Shown here in pieces: positions 8,066 to 16,171 of a stretch of DNA of 64,000 nucleotides. How positions within the stretch are numbered: the first letter of the stretch is position 1; each line of letters begins with the position of its first letter. The translations under genes were made by a program, and so were the position numbers. The stretch is from Chryseobacterium cucumeris (lineage in GTDB: Bacteria; Bacteroidota; Bacteroidia; Flavobacteriales; Weeksellaceae): positions 806,001 through 870,000 of the forward strand of contig NZ_CP068760.1 of the NCBI RefSeq assembly GCF_016775705.1, read 5' to 3'. The notes beneath the pieces were generated by a model. That model did no database searches, was not told the DNA's origin, and was given only the letters and a program-made list of their open reading frames with translations.

Positions 8066-8779
8066 ATGAAAGCTCTAATTTTCGCAGCAGGGAAAGGTAC
8101 CAGATTGAAACCTTTTACAGATCACCATCCGAAAGCTTTGGCAAAAGTGAATGAAGTTCCGCTTCTCGAAAGAAATATTAATTACCTTAAAAGCTTCGGA
8201 ATAAAGGATTTTGTTATCAACATTCATCATTTCGGAGAACAAATTGTTGATTTCCTGAATAAAAACAATAATTTTGGATGCAAGATTGAAATCTCCGATG
8301 AGACCAGCGAACTGCTGGAAACGGGTGGCGGCTTGATATTTGCAAGAAAATTTCTTGATCACGGAGAAGATTTTTTAATCATGAACGCTGATATTCTCAC
8401 CGACCTGAATATCAATGCTCTGGTGGAATACCACAAAAAGATAAAAGATTTTGCTACTTTAGCGGTTTCGGACAGAGAAAGTTCGAGAAAACTCCTTTTC
8501 AATGATGATATGGTTTTGAGAGGCTGGCTCAATGTGCAAACCGGAGAACAAAGGCTGGCTGAATTCAATAAAGGCTTTAAGGCCCTTGCTTTCAGTGGAA
8601 TTCATTGTATCAATCCTGTCATCTTTGAAAAAATAAAAAGAACAGGCAAATTCTCTGTTATGGAAGAATATCTGGATCTGATGCAAACCGAGCACATACA
8701 TGGTTTTGTACATGACAGCATTCTTATTGACGTTGGAAGACCATCATCCGTAATAGAAGCCGAAAAACACTTTAAATAA
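8066..8779 (+). CDS. Sugar-1-phosphate nucleotidyltransferase (MurU-like)
   Basis: A 237-residue NTP-transferase that would join a nucleotide to a sugar-1-phosphate. The pyrophosphorylase signature AAGKGTRLKPFT with PKALA is at the N-terminus, and NADIL near residue 110 supplies the metal-binding Asp. Length fits the short MurU/mannose-1-phosphate class. With the AmgK-like kinase upstream it would make UDP-MurNAc, bypassing de novo synthesis. Annotation as a mannose-1-phosphate guanylyltransferase is the alternative. The ATG follows repeat R1, and the LOG gene starts nine bases after its stop. Confidence 0.85.
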   Translation: MKALIFAAGKGTRLKPFTDHHPKALAKVNEVPLLERNINYLKSFGIKDFVINIHHFGEQIVDFLNKNNNFGCKIEISDETSELLETGGGLIFARKFLDHGEDFLIMNADILTDLNINALVEYHKKIKDFATLAVSDRESSRKLLFNDDMVLRGWLNVQTGEQRLAEFNKGFKALAFSGIHCINPVIFEKIKRTGKFSVMEEYLDLMQTEHIHGFVHDSILIDVGRPSSVIEAEKHFK

Positions 8780-8787
8780 ATTTTGCA

Positions 8788-9540
8788 ATGGAAATTGATG
8801 AAACCAGAGATGAAAGCTTAATAAATCCGGAACTTGATATTAACGAAACAAAACTACATAACAGTTTCAGACAGAAAACCTGGGATGAAACAATCACCAA
8901 GGACAGCTGGATGGTCTTTAAGGTCATGGCTGAGTTTGTAGACGGCTATGAAAAACTGGCTAAAATCGGCCCATGTGTTTCTATATTTGGTTCTGCCCGA
9001 CTGAAGCCGGAGAACAAATATTATGAAATGGCTGTAGATATTGCTGAAAAGATTACCAAGCTAGGTTTCGGAATCATTACCGGAGGCGGCCCGGGGATCA
9101 TGGAAGCGGGGAATAAAGGAGCTTTTAATGCCAAAGGAAAATCTATAGGACTTAATATTGATCTGCCTTTTGAACAACATTTCAATCCTTATATCAATAA
9201 ATCTTATTCCATGAATTTTGATTACTTTTTCGTGAGAAAAGTAATGTTTGTAAAATACTCTCAGGGATTCGTAGTAATGCCTGGAGGATTCGGAACGCTG
9301 GATGAACTCACGGAAGCGATGACACTGATTCAGACCAATAAAATTGGAAAATTTCCAATCGTTTTAGTGGGAAGCGAATTCTGGGGAGGATTACTGGATT
9401 GGTTTAAGGCAACTCTGTTAAAAGAAGGAATGATTGCCGAAGATGATCTTGAACTTTATCGTGTGGTAGATACTGCTGATGAGGCTGTAGCACATATTAA
9501 AGCTTTTTATGACAAATATTCTGTGAATGTAAATTTTTAA
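8788..9540 (+). CDS. LOG-family Rossmann-fold protein (TIGR00730)
   Basis: A 250-residue protein of the LOG family. Members act as nucleotide 5'-monophosphate phosphoribohydrolases or cytokinin-activating enzymes. The nucleotide-binding motif GGGPGIMEA (about 108-116) and the hallmark PGGFGTLDE (about 165-173) are intact. About 50 residues precede the core, longer than minimal LOG proteins. It starts eight bases after the MurU-like stop, so it is probably in that operon, though no pathway link is obvious. Confidence 0.88.
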   Translation: MEIDETRDESLINPELDINETKLHNSFRQKTWDETITKDSWMVFKVMAEFVDGYEKLAKIGPCVSIFGSARLKPENKYYEMAVDIAEKITKLGFGIITGGGPGIMEAGNKGAFNAKGKSIGLNIDLPFEQHFNPYINKSYSMNFDYFFVRKVMFVKYSQGFVVMPGGFGTLDELTEAMTLIQTNKIGKFPIVLVGSEFWGGLLDWFKATLLKEGMIAEDDLELYRVVDTADEAVAHIKAFYDKYSVNVNF

Positions 9541-9598
9541 TTGGCATATTATTTGTGACTTATAACGAACAACTATGATTGTAAATCTATTAATTAAG

Positions 9599-10069
9599 AT
9601 GAAAAAACTTTTATATATATCAGGAATTTTAACATTTTTTGTGTTAATGAGTTTTATGTATGTAGACTTTTTCTCTTCAATGACCAAAGTGGACTATATT
9701 GATGGAAGCAAGACATTGAAGTTTACCACAAAAATGAATACAAGCCATATCTCTGACGCTATTAAAATCAACCCTAATACGGCAGGATTTGAAGCAGAGG
9801 TAAAAAAATATGTGAACAATAATTTTGATGTATTTGTCAATGGCTCTCCTAAAACGATTACCTTCACAGGAAGTCAGGTCAGCGGAGAAACTGTATGGGT
9901 ATATTTTGAAACCGGAGGTGTTTCGGATATCAATACCTTAAAGATTAAAAATACGATCCTTTTAAGCGCTTTTCCTAAGCAGATCAACATTGTCAACATT
10001 GCCTATAAAGGCAGCCAGAAAACAATGAATTTTCAGAGAGGAAAAGAAGTGAACGAGGTTTCTTTTTAA
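9599..10069 (+). CDS. DUF6702 exported protein
   Basis: A 156-residue protein with an N-terminal hydrophobic signal or anchor (MKKLLYISGILTF...). A small beta-rich domain follows and matches the flavobacterial DUF6702 pattern: an opening KVDYIDGSKTLKFTTK strand, a central VNGSPKTITFTG, and NTILLSAFPKQINIVNI near the end. Function is unknown; relatives often sit beside peptidases. I use the ATG at 9599 because it gives a normal signal peptide; an ATG at 9575 would add eight residues. A terminator follows at 10102-10137. Confidence 0.78.
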   Translation: MKKLLYISGILTFFVLMSFMYVDFFSSMTKVDYIDGSKTLKFTTKMNTSHISDAIKINPNTAGFEAEVKKYVNNNFDVFVNGSPKTITFTGSQVSGETVWVYFETGGVSDINTLKIKNTILLSAFPKQINIVNIAYKGSQKTMNFQRGKEVNEVSF

Positions 10070-10101
10070 ACGAAAATTAGATTTAACCATTATAAAATGG
10101 G

Positions 10102-10137
10102 TACCCTGGAAAGTCAAATTTTTCAGGGTATTTTTTT
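10102..10137 (+). terminator. Intrinsic terminator after the DUF6702 gene
   Basis: An 11-bp stem with one mismatch (TACCCTGGAAA / TTTTCAGGGTA) is followed by seven T residues, closing the 6.4-10.1 kb gene group. Confidence 0.85.
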
Positions 10138-10234
10138 GGGCTGACAAAAAATCACTACAAAGAGATTAATTAAGTACAAATACCTAATCAAAAATTTCAG
10201 CATTTCCACTCTACTATTTTCATTTTCAGCAATG

Positions 10235-10255
10235 TACATTTGTATTGTAATTACA
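10235..10255 (+). promoter_or_regulatory. -7 box and adjacent palindrome before the PixA-like gene
   Basis: TACATTTG (10235-10242) matches the -7 consensus. The perfect 10-bp palindrome TGTAATTACA (10246-10255) lies right at the expected transcription start, a good place for a repressor. The leader to the ATG at 10346 would be about 100 bases. Confidence 0.45.
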
Positions 10256-10345
10256 ACCAGGAAAGTGAAGCCGGATTCACTTAAATAACGGGGCGGAATC
10301 TGAAAAGCCAGACGAGTAAGAAACACCAGACAAAAACTAAATATC

Positions 10346-10897
10346 ATGGAAGATATAGAACTAAAATCATCCAGTCAGGAAATTGATGTCCTGATCGTTA
10401 TTGACACAGATTATGTAAGATCTACTTATCCAAATCCAAGTAAGGATCCTAATAATCCTACAGGAATTGATCATAACAGCCAGCATATGATCGTTTCAAA
10501 TGCCAACGCTATTTCCGGACAGGGCACAGCTGATCTGAACTTCAGTGCGAGAGCCGGAGATATAGTTTCTTTCAGAGGAACATCAATCTATCAAAATTCT
10601 GATGATGCTGTGATCATCTACAATATTAAATACTGGTCCGGTGATCAGGTTTTTAACAGCTTTATGTACAATTCTGTTGAAAGAAGACAGGCTGCGGTAC
10701 CTAATTTAAATTCTCAAAACGGTCTTCCTGCCGCCAGCGCTGATATTACTTTTGCGAGTATCGATTCTAAAGTAAAAGCTACAGGAACAGAGAATTTCTA
10801 TGTACAGTTTGGACTTTATATTTTAGATCCGAATGACAGTAACAAACAGATTCTGTACGGTTACTTTTACTGGGATCCAACGATTACGGTTAAATAA
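10346..10897 (+). CDS. PixA/AidA-family inclusion-body-like protein
   Basis: A 183-residue soluble beta-rich protein of the PixA/AidA family. Its founding members form cytoplasmic inclusion bodies in Xenorhabdus or are quorum-induced in Ralstonia; the biochemical role is unknown. Diagnostic stretches are VLIVIDTDYV near the start, followed by the DHNSQHM segment, the central GDIVSFRG, and YGYFYWDPTI at the end. No signal peptide is present. It has its own candidate promoter and a strong terminator, so it is a single-gene unit. Confidence 0.85.
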   Translation: MEDIELKSSSQEIDVLIVIDTDYVRSTYPNPSKDPNNPTGIDHNSQHMIVSNANAISGQGTADLNFSARAGDIVSFRGTSIYQNSDDAVIIYNIKYWSGDQVFNSFMYNSVERRQAAVPNLNSQNGLPAASADITFASIDSKVKATGTENFYVQFGLYILDPNDSNKQILYGYFYWDPTITVK

Positions 10898-10907
10898 AAG
10901 AAAATAA

Positions 10908-10950
10908 AAAAACCACTGCATCCAGATAGACTTCAGTGGTTTTTGCTTTT
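10908..10950 (+). terminator. Intrinsic terminator after the PixA-like gene
   Basis: Perfect 11-bp arms (AAAAACCACTG / CAGTGGTTTTT) with a 15-base loop. The A/T-rich flanks on both sides would let it also serve the convergent DUF7336 gene. Confidence 0.8.
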
Positions 10951-10957
10951 TAATATC

Positions 10958-11455
10958 TCAAAATCCCGTAGACCATAAAAGAATATCAAGGTCTAACTCA
11001 CTTATATTAAAATCATTCTGATGATCTTTAAAACCAGGCTTGTCTTTCAGTTCTTCAATAGCTTTTTCTGCTTTTTTTAAAGATGAAAATACTCCGATAT
11101 ATCTTTCGTCATCCAGAAAAGTATGTATTGTATAATAATGGCTGACACTGAAAACCGTATTTAAGCCTAATTCTTTTATTGAAATACAGTTGGCATCTAT
11201 GTCGTCACCTTTTTCAATGTAGTCACGTCCAATTTCACCAATGACCTCCAGAAATCCTTCATTCCAATGTATCTTATCCAGAATATAACAATCGGTAACA
11301 AATGATTCGGGATAATCTCTAAATCCAGGTAGAACAATTGCTTTGGCTTTCAACTTTTCTAAGTTTTCAATACTATTAGAAAATCCAAGAAATTTAGTAT
11401 CTGTATGAGATTCATCGGTGTAAGTATGATTTAATGCATAAATGAAATATTCCAT
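10958..11455 (-). CDS. Two-module DUF7336-like protein
   Basis: A 165-residue cytoplasmic protein made of two copies of the same roughly 70-residue module. Module 1 contains LPGFRDYPESF then ILDKIHWNEGF. Module 2 contains KPGFKDHQNDF then LDLDILLWSTGF. Both have the PGF[RK]D-x-x-x-x-F and W-x-x-GF spacing of DUF7336, a small family with no known function. The ATG at 11455 is preferred over a GTG at 11518, which would add 21 residues that match neither module. It converges on the PixA-like gene. Confidence 0.7.
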   Translation of the reverse strand: MEYFIYALNHTYTDESHTDTKFLGFSNSIENLEKLKAKAIVLPGFRDYPESFVTDCYILDKIHWNEGFLEVIGEIGRDYIEKGDDIDANCISIKELGLNTVFSVSHYYTIHTFLDDERYIGVFSSLKKAEKAIEELKDKPGFKDHQNDFNISELDLDILLWSTGF

Positions 11456-11527
11456 CTTAATATAGTTTCTGTTTTTTAGAGATAAAAGTATTAAATCCTT
11501 AATTGATTTAATATCCACTATTAAAAT

Positions 11528-11560
11528 AAAATCGGGCAGCTTGAAAGCTGCCCGATTTTT
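11528..11560 (-). terminator. Intrinsic terminator of the DUF5689/TonB operon
   Basis: A perfect 14- to 15-bp stem (core ATCGGGCAGCTT / AAGCTGCCCGAT) with a GA loop lies 38 bases past the DUF5689 stop. On the minus strand it ends in a T-rich run. Confidence 0.9.
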
Positions 11561-11597
11561 ATAAAGTGTGTATTAGAATATATTTTATCCTAATGAA

Positions 11598-13022
11598 TTA
11601 CTCGATTTTGATATTATCAATCTGAAGATCATACACACCGTCTTTTCCTGTTTTAAGGGCAAACATTGGTTTTCCAGCGGTAGTATTAAGATCGGTAAGG
11701 CCTGTAAGCGTAAGCTCAATCAGTCTCCATTGTCCGTTCGTGTTGATCGATCCGTTATATGAATTCGTACTTTCCGGGCTTAAAGTAGCACCTGTAGAGA
11801 ATGTTGCTAAATTGAATGTATAGAAAGCAGAGGTATTAGGAGCCAACGGTGTTGCTCTGTATACGTTGAAAGAAAGTGATTTTCCTGATGCGGTCCCTTT
11901 AATATACATTGTAATTCTCTTCGGAGCTGCTGGTATTCCTGATGCCGCATTCGCTGTAAATACATAGTCATTGTTACCAGGTGTACCTTTAATCTGAAGG
12001 GAGTTTGTATCATTATATCCCAAACCAATACCTTGAGATGCATAAGAGATAAGCCCAAAGCTATTTAAACTTGACAGGAAAGATGGCCAGTTCTCGAAAT
12101 CAGAGCTCGGGAAAAGATTGACAGCATTAGCAGATGGAAGTTCCGGCTGACCTGGAGTGAATCTGGCATTCGGGAAGTTAATATCATTAAGATCTCTTAT
12201 ATAAGCCTGATCTGTGAAAACCGTTGCGTTATTTGAGCTTGTAAAACGGCTCAGAAGAAGAACGATATCACCACTTTTTTCATATTTAGGAGAGATAGGA
12301 GATTTCGCAAACGTTGAATAGTTGCTGAAACGAAGATCTAATCTACCTGCTTTTTTATCCGTAATATAACGATCACCTGTTGCAGATTCGTCAGCAAAAT
12401 TTTTGGTCAGTTCAGGCTCTTCAAACTGAACATTTTTAATTTTTACAAGCTGATTGATATGAGCACCGTTTTTCAAAGCATCAGAGATAGAGTTGAACTC
12501 TAATGGCTTCATTGCAGCTACTACAGGCTTTTGTCCATCACAAACTCTTGCCATGTAATTGGATAGTTTATTAGGGTTGATTCTTCCAATAGGATAGTTA
12601 GGGTCATAAGAACCTACTTTAATGTTTCCATTAACTCCCTGAACGATCAATCCTTTCAGGTTGATTCTTACTAAAGCTCCAATAGGATAATCAAGATACT
12701 GATTTCCCCCATCGATATCAATTTCAATCCCTTGTGTCGGGTTTTCAGGTTTATCCTGAAGAAACATCATTTTGTAAAGATTTGAAGACTCATCACTTGA
12801 AGAGACATAAGCTTCCACGATGAAATCTTCCTTAATGATGTCGGCTTCTCCTGGTTTTGCCTTTGCAATAGTTACAATTTCTGATAACGGGTGATTAGCT
12901 GCAGCAAATTTGTTGGTACATTTGATTTCCGGTACCTCATAATCATCAGTTTTTACACAAGACGAGAATGCCAGCATTGAAATAGCACTAAAGATCGCCG
13001 CTTTAAAATATATATTTTTCAT
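11598..13022 (-). CDS. DUF5689 surface lipoprotein
   Basis: A 474-residue lipoprotein with the lipobox LAFSSC (Cys22). It would be anchored in the outer membrane and possibly surface-exposed. The N-terminal half matches DUF5689, an OB-like domain common in Bacteroidota lipoproteins beside TonB receptors. The C-terminal 150 residues form a beta-sandwich-like module of the kind seen in surface adhesion or binding proteins. It starts 26 bases after the TonB receptor stop on the same strand, so it is probably the receptor's partner, by analogy to SusD. The ligand is unknown. Confidence 0.85.
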   Translation of the reverse strand: MKNIYFKAAIFSAISMLAFSSCVKTDDYEVPEIKCTNKFAAANHPLSEIVTIAKAKPGEADIIKEDFIVEAYVSSSDESSNLYKMMFLQDKPENPTQGIEIDIDGGNQYLDYPIGALVRINLKGLIVQGVNGNIKVGSYDPNYPIGRINPNKLSNYMARVCDGQKPVVAAMKPLEFNSISDALKNGAHINQLVKIKNVQFEEPELTKNFADESATGDRYITDKKAGRLDLRFSNYSTFAKSPISPKYEKSGDIVLLLSRFTSSNNATVFTDQAYIRDLNDINFPNARFTPGQPELPSANAVNLFPSSDFENWPSFLSSLNSFGLISYASQGIGLGYNDTNSLQIKGTPGNNDYVFTANAASGIPAAPKRITMYIKGTASGKSLSFNVYRATPLAPNTSAFYTFNLATFSTGATLSPESTNSYNGSINTNGQWRLIELTLTGLTDLNTTAGKPMFALKTGKDGVYDLQIDNIKIE

Positions 13023-13048
13023 TGTTTTCGATTTTTAATTTTAGTTTT

Positions 13049-15925
13049 TTAGAATCTGAATTGAAGATTAACAAAATAAGATCTACCCTGATTATACCAA
13101 TACTTTGGAGCGAATACCATATTTCCGCTGTCGTAATCATTTGCATAATCAATATAGTTAACGTTTCTGGTCTGCTCAAATCCTCCTGTAATATAATTTC
13201 TGTTATTAAGGATGTTATTAACCGATGCAGACACCAATACATAATACTTACCAATCATCCAGGACTTCCCTGCATTGACATTGAAGAAGAATGCTGAAGG
13301 AAGCTTTGTAGGTGTAAGAACTCTTGCAAGTTCTTCATCAGTTACCTGATCATAAGGAACTCCAGGTGTGTTAGGATTGGTATAGAATCTTGCGGTTCTG
13401 GTTACCGGAGACGGATCAAGGAATGAATGCCCGAAATAGTTCCATGTTGCTCCTAACCACCAGTATTTAGGGCTACTGTAACGAAGACCTAGTGTATATG
13501 CCTCCTGAGGAGTTCCACCCTGTCTGTAATTTTTAAGCGTTGCTTCGCCCATATTGGTATAAGATCTTGATACGATATTTCCGTTCCCGTCAAGCTCTCT
13601 GAACGTTCCAACAGCATCAGATGCAAAATAAACGGTAGGATTATTAGTATAAGTGTATTGTCCTAAGCTTAATAAACCACTTGCCGTTAAAGTAGGCGTC
13701 ACTTTTACCTGTGCACCCAGTTCAATCCCCATATTTCTCTTATTGGCTCCTGCCAGTACCTGCGTAATGAAAGCACCATCCTGAACCGGAGCCTGATCAC
13801 CACTCTCAGTAAGGTTTGTCAGTTTAACTCCCTGTGCGAAATATCTTTGTACACTTGTTTCGTTTTGGGTGTTAACAAGATAACCGGTCAATCTAAGTTT
13901 AACAATCGGAGTAGAGATTACATAGCTCAGGTCATTGGCATCAACAACAACATTTTTGATCCCAGGAGTGGTAACACCACTTACTCTTGTATTAAAGTAA
14001 ATATCATTCAGGAAAGGAGACTGCGAGAAGTAAGCTCCGTTATAAACCAGGAAGTTTCTTCCATTGATTTTATAGGTAACCTGACCTTTAACGCCTGCAT
14101 TCCAGAAATTCTGATCTGCACCTTTACCATAAGAAGACTCATACAGATAGTGTTGGAACAATCCTTCTCTGCTGTTTGTCGTGTAACCGAATAATCCCGA
14201 GATGAAAACATCAAATTTTCCTGTGGAGAATTTGAAAGCGGGGTTTATTTTGAATTCCTGTCTTCTGAAAATATAGCTGTACCCGATTTTATCCCCCTCT
14301 CTTTTGGCAACATCAGTATCGCTTTCTCTTGTATTGAATTTTCCCCAAACACTTCCTGCAGTGGTGTTGGATGCAAATGGATCCATATTCAGGGCAAAAT
14401 CAGCACCCAGAAGGTCATTTACTTCTCTGTACTGCTCAGATCTGTAATTCTGATAAGATAAATTTAAAATAAAACGGGAAGTATCGGTGAAGTTATAGGT
14501 ATAGTGCGTAGACACATTCCATACTTTATCGTCTTTTACATCATCAACGAGATAATAAGCTGCTCTTCGTCCCCCTAATAACGCATTGTATTCTACGTTT
14601 CGGTTGGCATTATAAAGATTATCCCAGTTGATCTGTGTGTGTGACTGATCATCATTCGTCCACCAGTCTCTTGTGATTCCGATATTGGCAGCCTGCTCAG
14701 GAGACGGATTTGTATAGTTTAACCAATAACTTGGTAGATTACGGTAATACGTTGGAGACGGGTTGTTGGCTCTGTACCAGTCCAGTCTTGAACTGTATTC
14801 TTTCCCAAACTGGTAAGAAACAGATGTCCATAGCTGAGAGTTTTTATTAATTTTCCAGAAATCCTGTAATTGAATCATCGGCTGGAAACCTCTTTTCACT
14901 CTTTCATTTCTTTTATCTCCGTTTTGCCATCCCCAATACGAGTTGTAATGAACACCTCTGAAATCATATACTTCCTGAGTACTTGGACTTGAAGAGCTTC
15001 TTGCATATTTGGACCCAATGGCATTTAAAGTCATGGTATGGCTATCACTGAATTTTTTTTCAATACCAAGATATCCACTGTATGCATCATAAGCAGTACC
15101 ATCCTGGATCCCTTCCTGTGCCCATCTTCTGGCAATCATTCCGGTAAATGCCCATCCGTTCTTGTTCATTCCGGAAGAGAATCTGTAAGATAGTCTGTTC
15201 CTGTAATTTCTGTTGGTCAGAGAGTATGTCAACTGACTTCCTTTTCTGTATTCGCTGGCTTTTGTATTCTTATAAAATACTCCGGTAGTTCCTCCGAAAG
15301 CATATTCTGAAGGGGCATGATTAGCTGCAATTTCCGGGTAACGGGTAATTTCGTTCAATCCTCCCCAGGTGCTGAAGTCTACATCTCCATTATCTGCAGC
15401 GGCCATAGAAACTCCATTGATCATATTTTCACCTGTTCTGCTGTCAATTCCTCTTGGACGGAACCAGTAGGGACCTAAATCAAAACTTGCCATTCTGTTG
15501 AAAACATCCTGAGATGACTGTAATAGCCCCACAGTTGCAGTCTGCTGTGCACCACCGCTATCGCTTTCCCCAGAATCTTCTATGATAGCCAACCCCTGAT
15601 CTGCACCATTTAATGCAGAATAAAGAGTAATTACTCCAAGATCTTTTCTTTTCTCATCACTGGTTACGTCAAATTCAAAAATTTTAGTTTCAAAATTGGG
15701 TTTTGTAACCATAATCTGATAATGTCCGGGCATCAAATCCGTAAATTGGAAATATCCGATTTTGTCTGCCTTTGCATCATTTCCTGCTCCTTTTAAATCT
15801 ACACTTGCCTGCTCAACGGGCTTGCCTTCCGCATCCTTAAGATACGCAAACACTGTTGTCTGCGCATAATAATATGACGCAGGCAGCAAGGTAAATAAAG
15901 AGATCAATGATAATTTTTTAATCAT
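13049..15925 (-). CDS. TonB-dependent receptor with carboxypeptidase-like domain
   Basis: A 958-residue outer-membrane receptor. After the signal peptide (to YYYAQ, about residue 21) there is a carboxypeptidase-regulatory-like beta-sandwich (about 22-110). A plug with RPRGIDSRTGENMINGVSM and a large barrel ending in VNLQFRF follow. The ATG at 15925 is chosen because upstream in-frame codons run through the -7 box at 15988-15995. It is co-directional with the DUF5689 lipoprotein and divergent from a secreted nuclease-fold enzyme, which suggests uptake of that enzyme's products, perhaps nucleotides or phosphate compounds. That is inference. Confidence 0.93.
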   Translation of the reverse strand: MIKKLSLISLFTLLPASYYYAQTTVFAYLKDAEGKPVEQASVDLKGAGNDAKADKIGYFQFTDLMPGHYQIMVTKPNFETKIFEFDVTSDEKRKDLGVITLYSALNGADQGLAIIEDSGESDSGGAQQTATVGLLQSSQDVFNRMASFDLGPYWFRPRGIDSRTGENMINGVSMAAADNGDVDFSTWGGLNEITRYPEIAANHAPSEYAFGGTTGVFYKNTKASEYRKGSQLTYSLTNRNYRNRLSYRFSSGMNKNGWAFTGMIARRWAQEGIQDGTAYDAYSGYLGIEKKFSDSHTMTLNAIGSKYARSSSSPSTQEVYDFRGVHYNSYWGWQNGDKRNERVKRGFQPMIQLQDFWKINKNSQLWTSVSYQFGKEYSSRLDWYRANNPSPTYYRNLPSYWLNYTNPSPEQAANIGITRDWWTNDDQSHTQINWDNLYNANRNVEYNALLGGRRAAYYLVDDVKDDKVWNVSTHYTYNFTDTSRFILNLSYQNYRSEQYREVNDLLGADFALNMDPFASNTTAGSVWGKFNTRESDTDVAKREGDKIGYSYIFRRQEFKINPAFKFSTGKFDVFISGLFGYTTNSREGLFQHYLYESSYGKGADQNFWNAGVKGQVTYKINGRNFLVYNGAYFSQSPFLNDIYFNTRVSGVTTPGIKNVVVDANDLSYVISTPIVKLRLTGYLVNTQNETSVQRYFAQGVKLTNLTESGDQAPVQDGAFITQVLAGANKRNMGIELGAQVKVTPTLTASGLLSLGQYTYTNNPTVYFASDAVGTFRELDGNGNIVSRSYTNMGEATLKNYRQGGTPQEAYTLGLRYSSPKYWWLGATWNYFGHSFLDPSPVTRTARFYTNPNTPGVPYDQVTDEELARVLTPTKLPSAFFFNVNAGKSWMIGKYYVLVSASVNNILNNRNYITGGFEQTRNVNYIDYANDYDSGNMVFAPKYWYNQGRSYFVNLQFRF

Positions 15926-15987
15926 GAGTATATTTATTTTTTTAATACTTTTATTGTTAATTTTCAACAGTTTAAAAGTTGGGGGCA

Positions 15988-15995
15988 CAAATTTA
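15988..15995 (-). promoter_or_regulatory. -7 box for the TonB/DUF5689 operon
   Basis: On the minus strand this reads TAAATTTG, 62 bases before the ATG at 15925. No convincing -33 TTG at normal spacing was seen. Confidence 0.5.
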
Positions 15996-16134
15996 AACAA
16001 ATTTTGCAATCCAGAACTTTTTTAACGTATTTTTTTCTTAACATTGCAATCTTTTAAGAATCATTATAAAAGAGAGATTCGAATTACTGCTTTTAAATTT
16101 ACAAATATTTAAAACGCAGTGAGTTAAAAAAAAG

Positions 16135-16142
16135 TAAATTTG
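16135..16142 (+). promoter_or_regulatory. -7 box for the secreted nuclease-fold gene
   Basis: TAAATTTG lies 29 bases before the ATG at 16172, in the 246-base intergenic region shared with the divergent TonB receptor. Confidence 0.5.
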
Positions 16143-16171
16143 TAATAATAGAATAATAAAACTCCAAAGAG

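Noticed and set aside
13049..16009. Longer start for the TonB receptor at 16009
   Set aside because: The extra residues translate the -7 promoter box region and lack a signal peptide; the ATG at 15925 gives a normal one.
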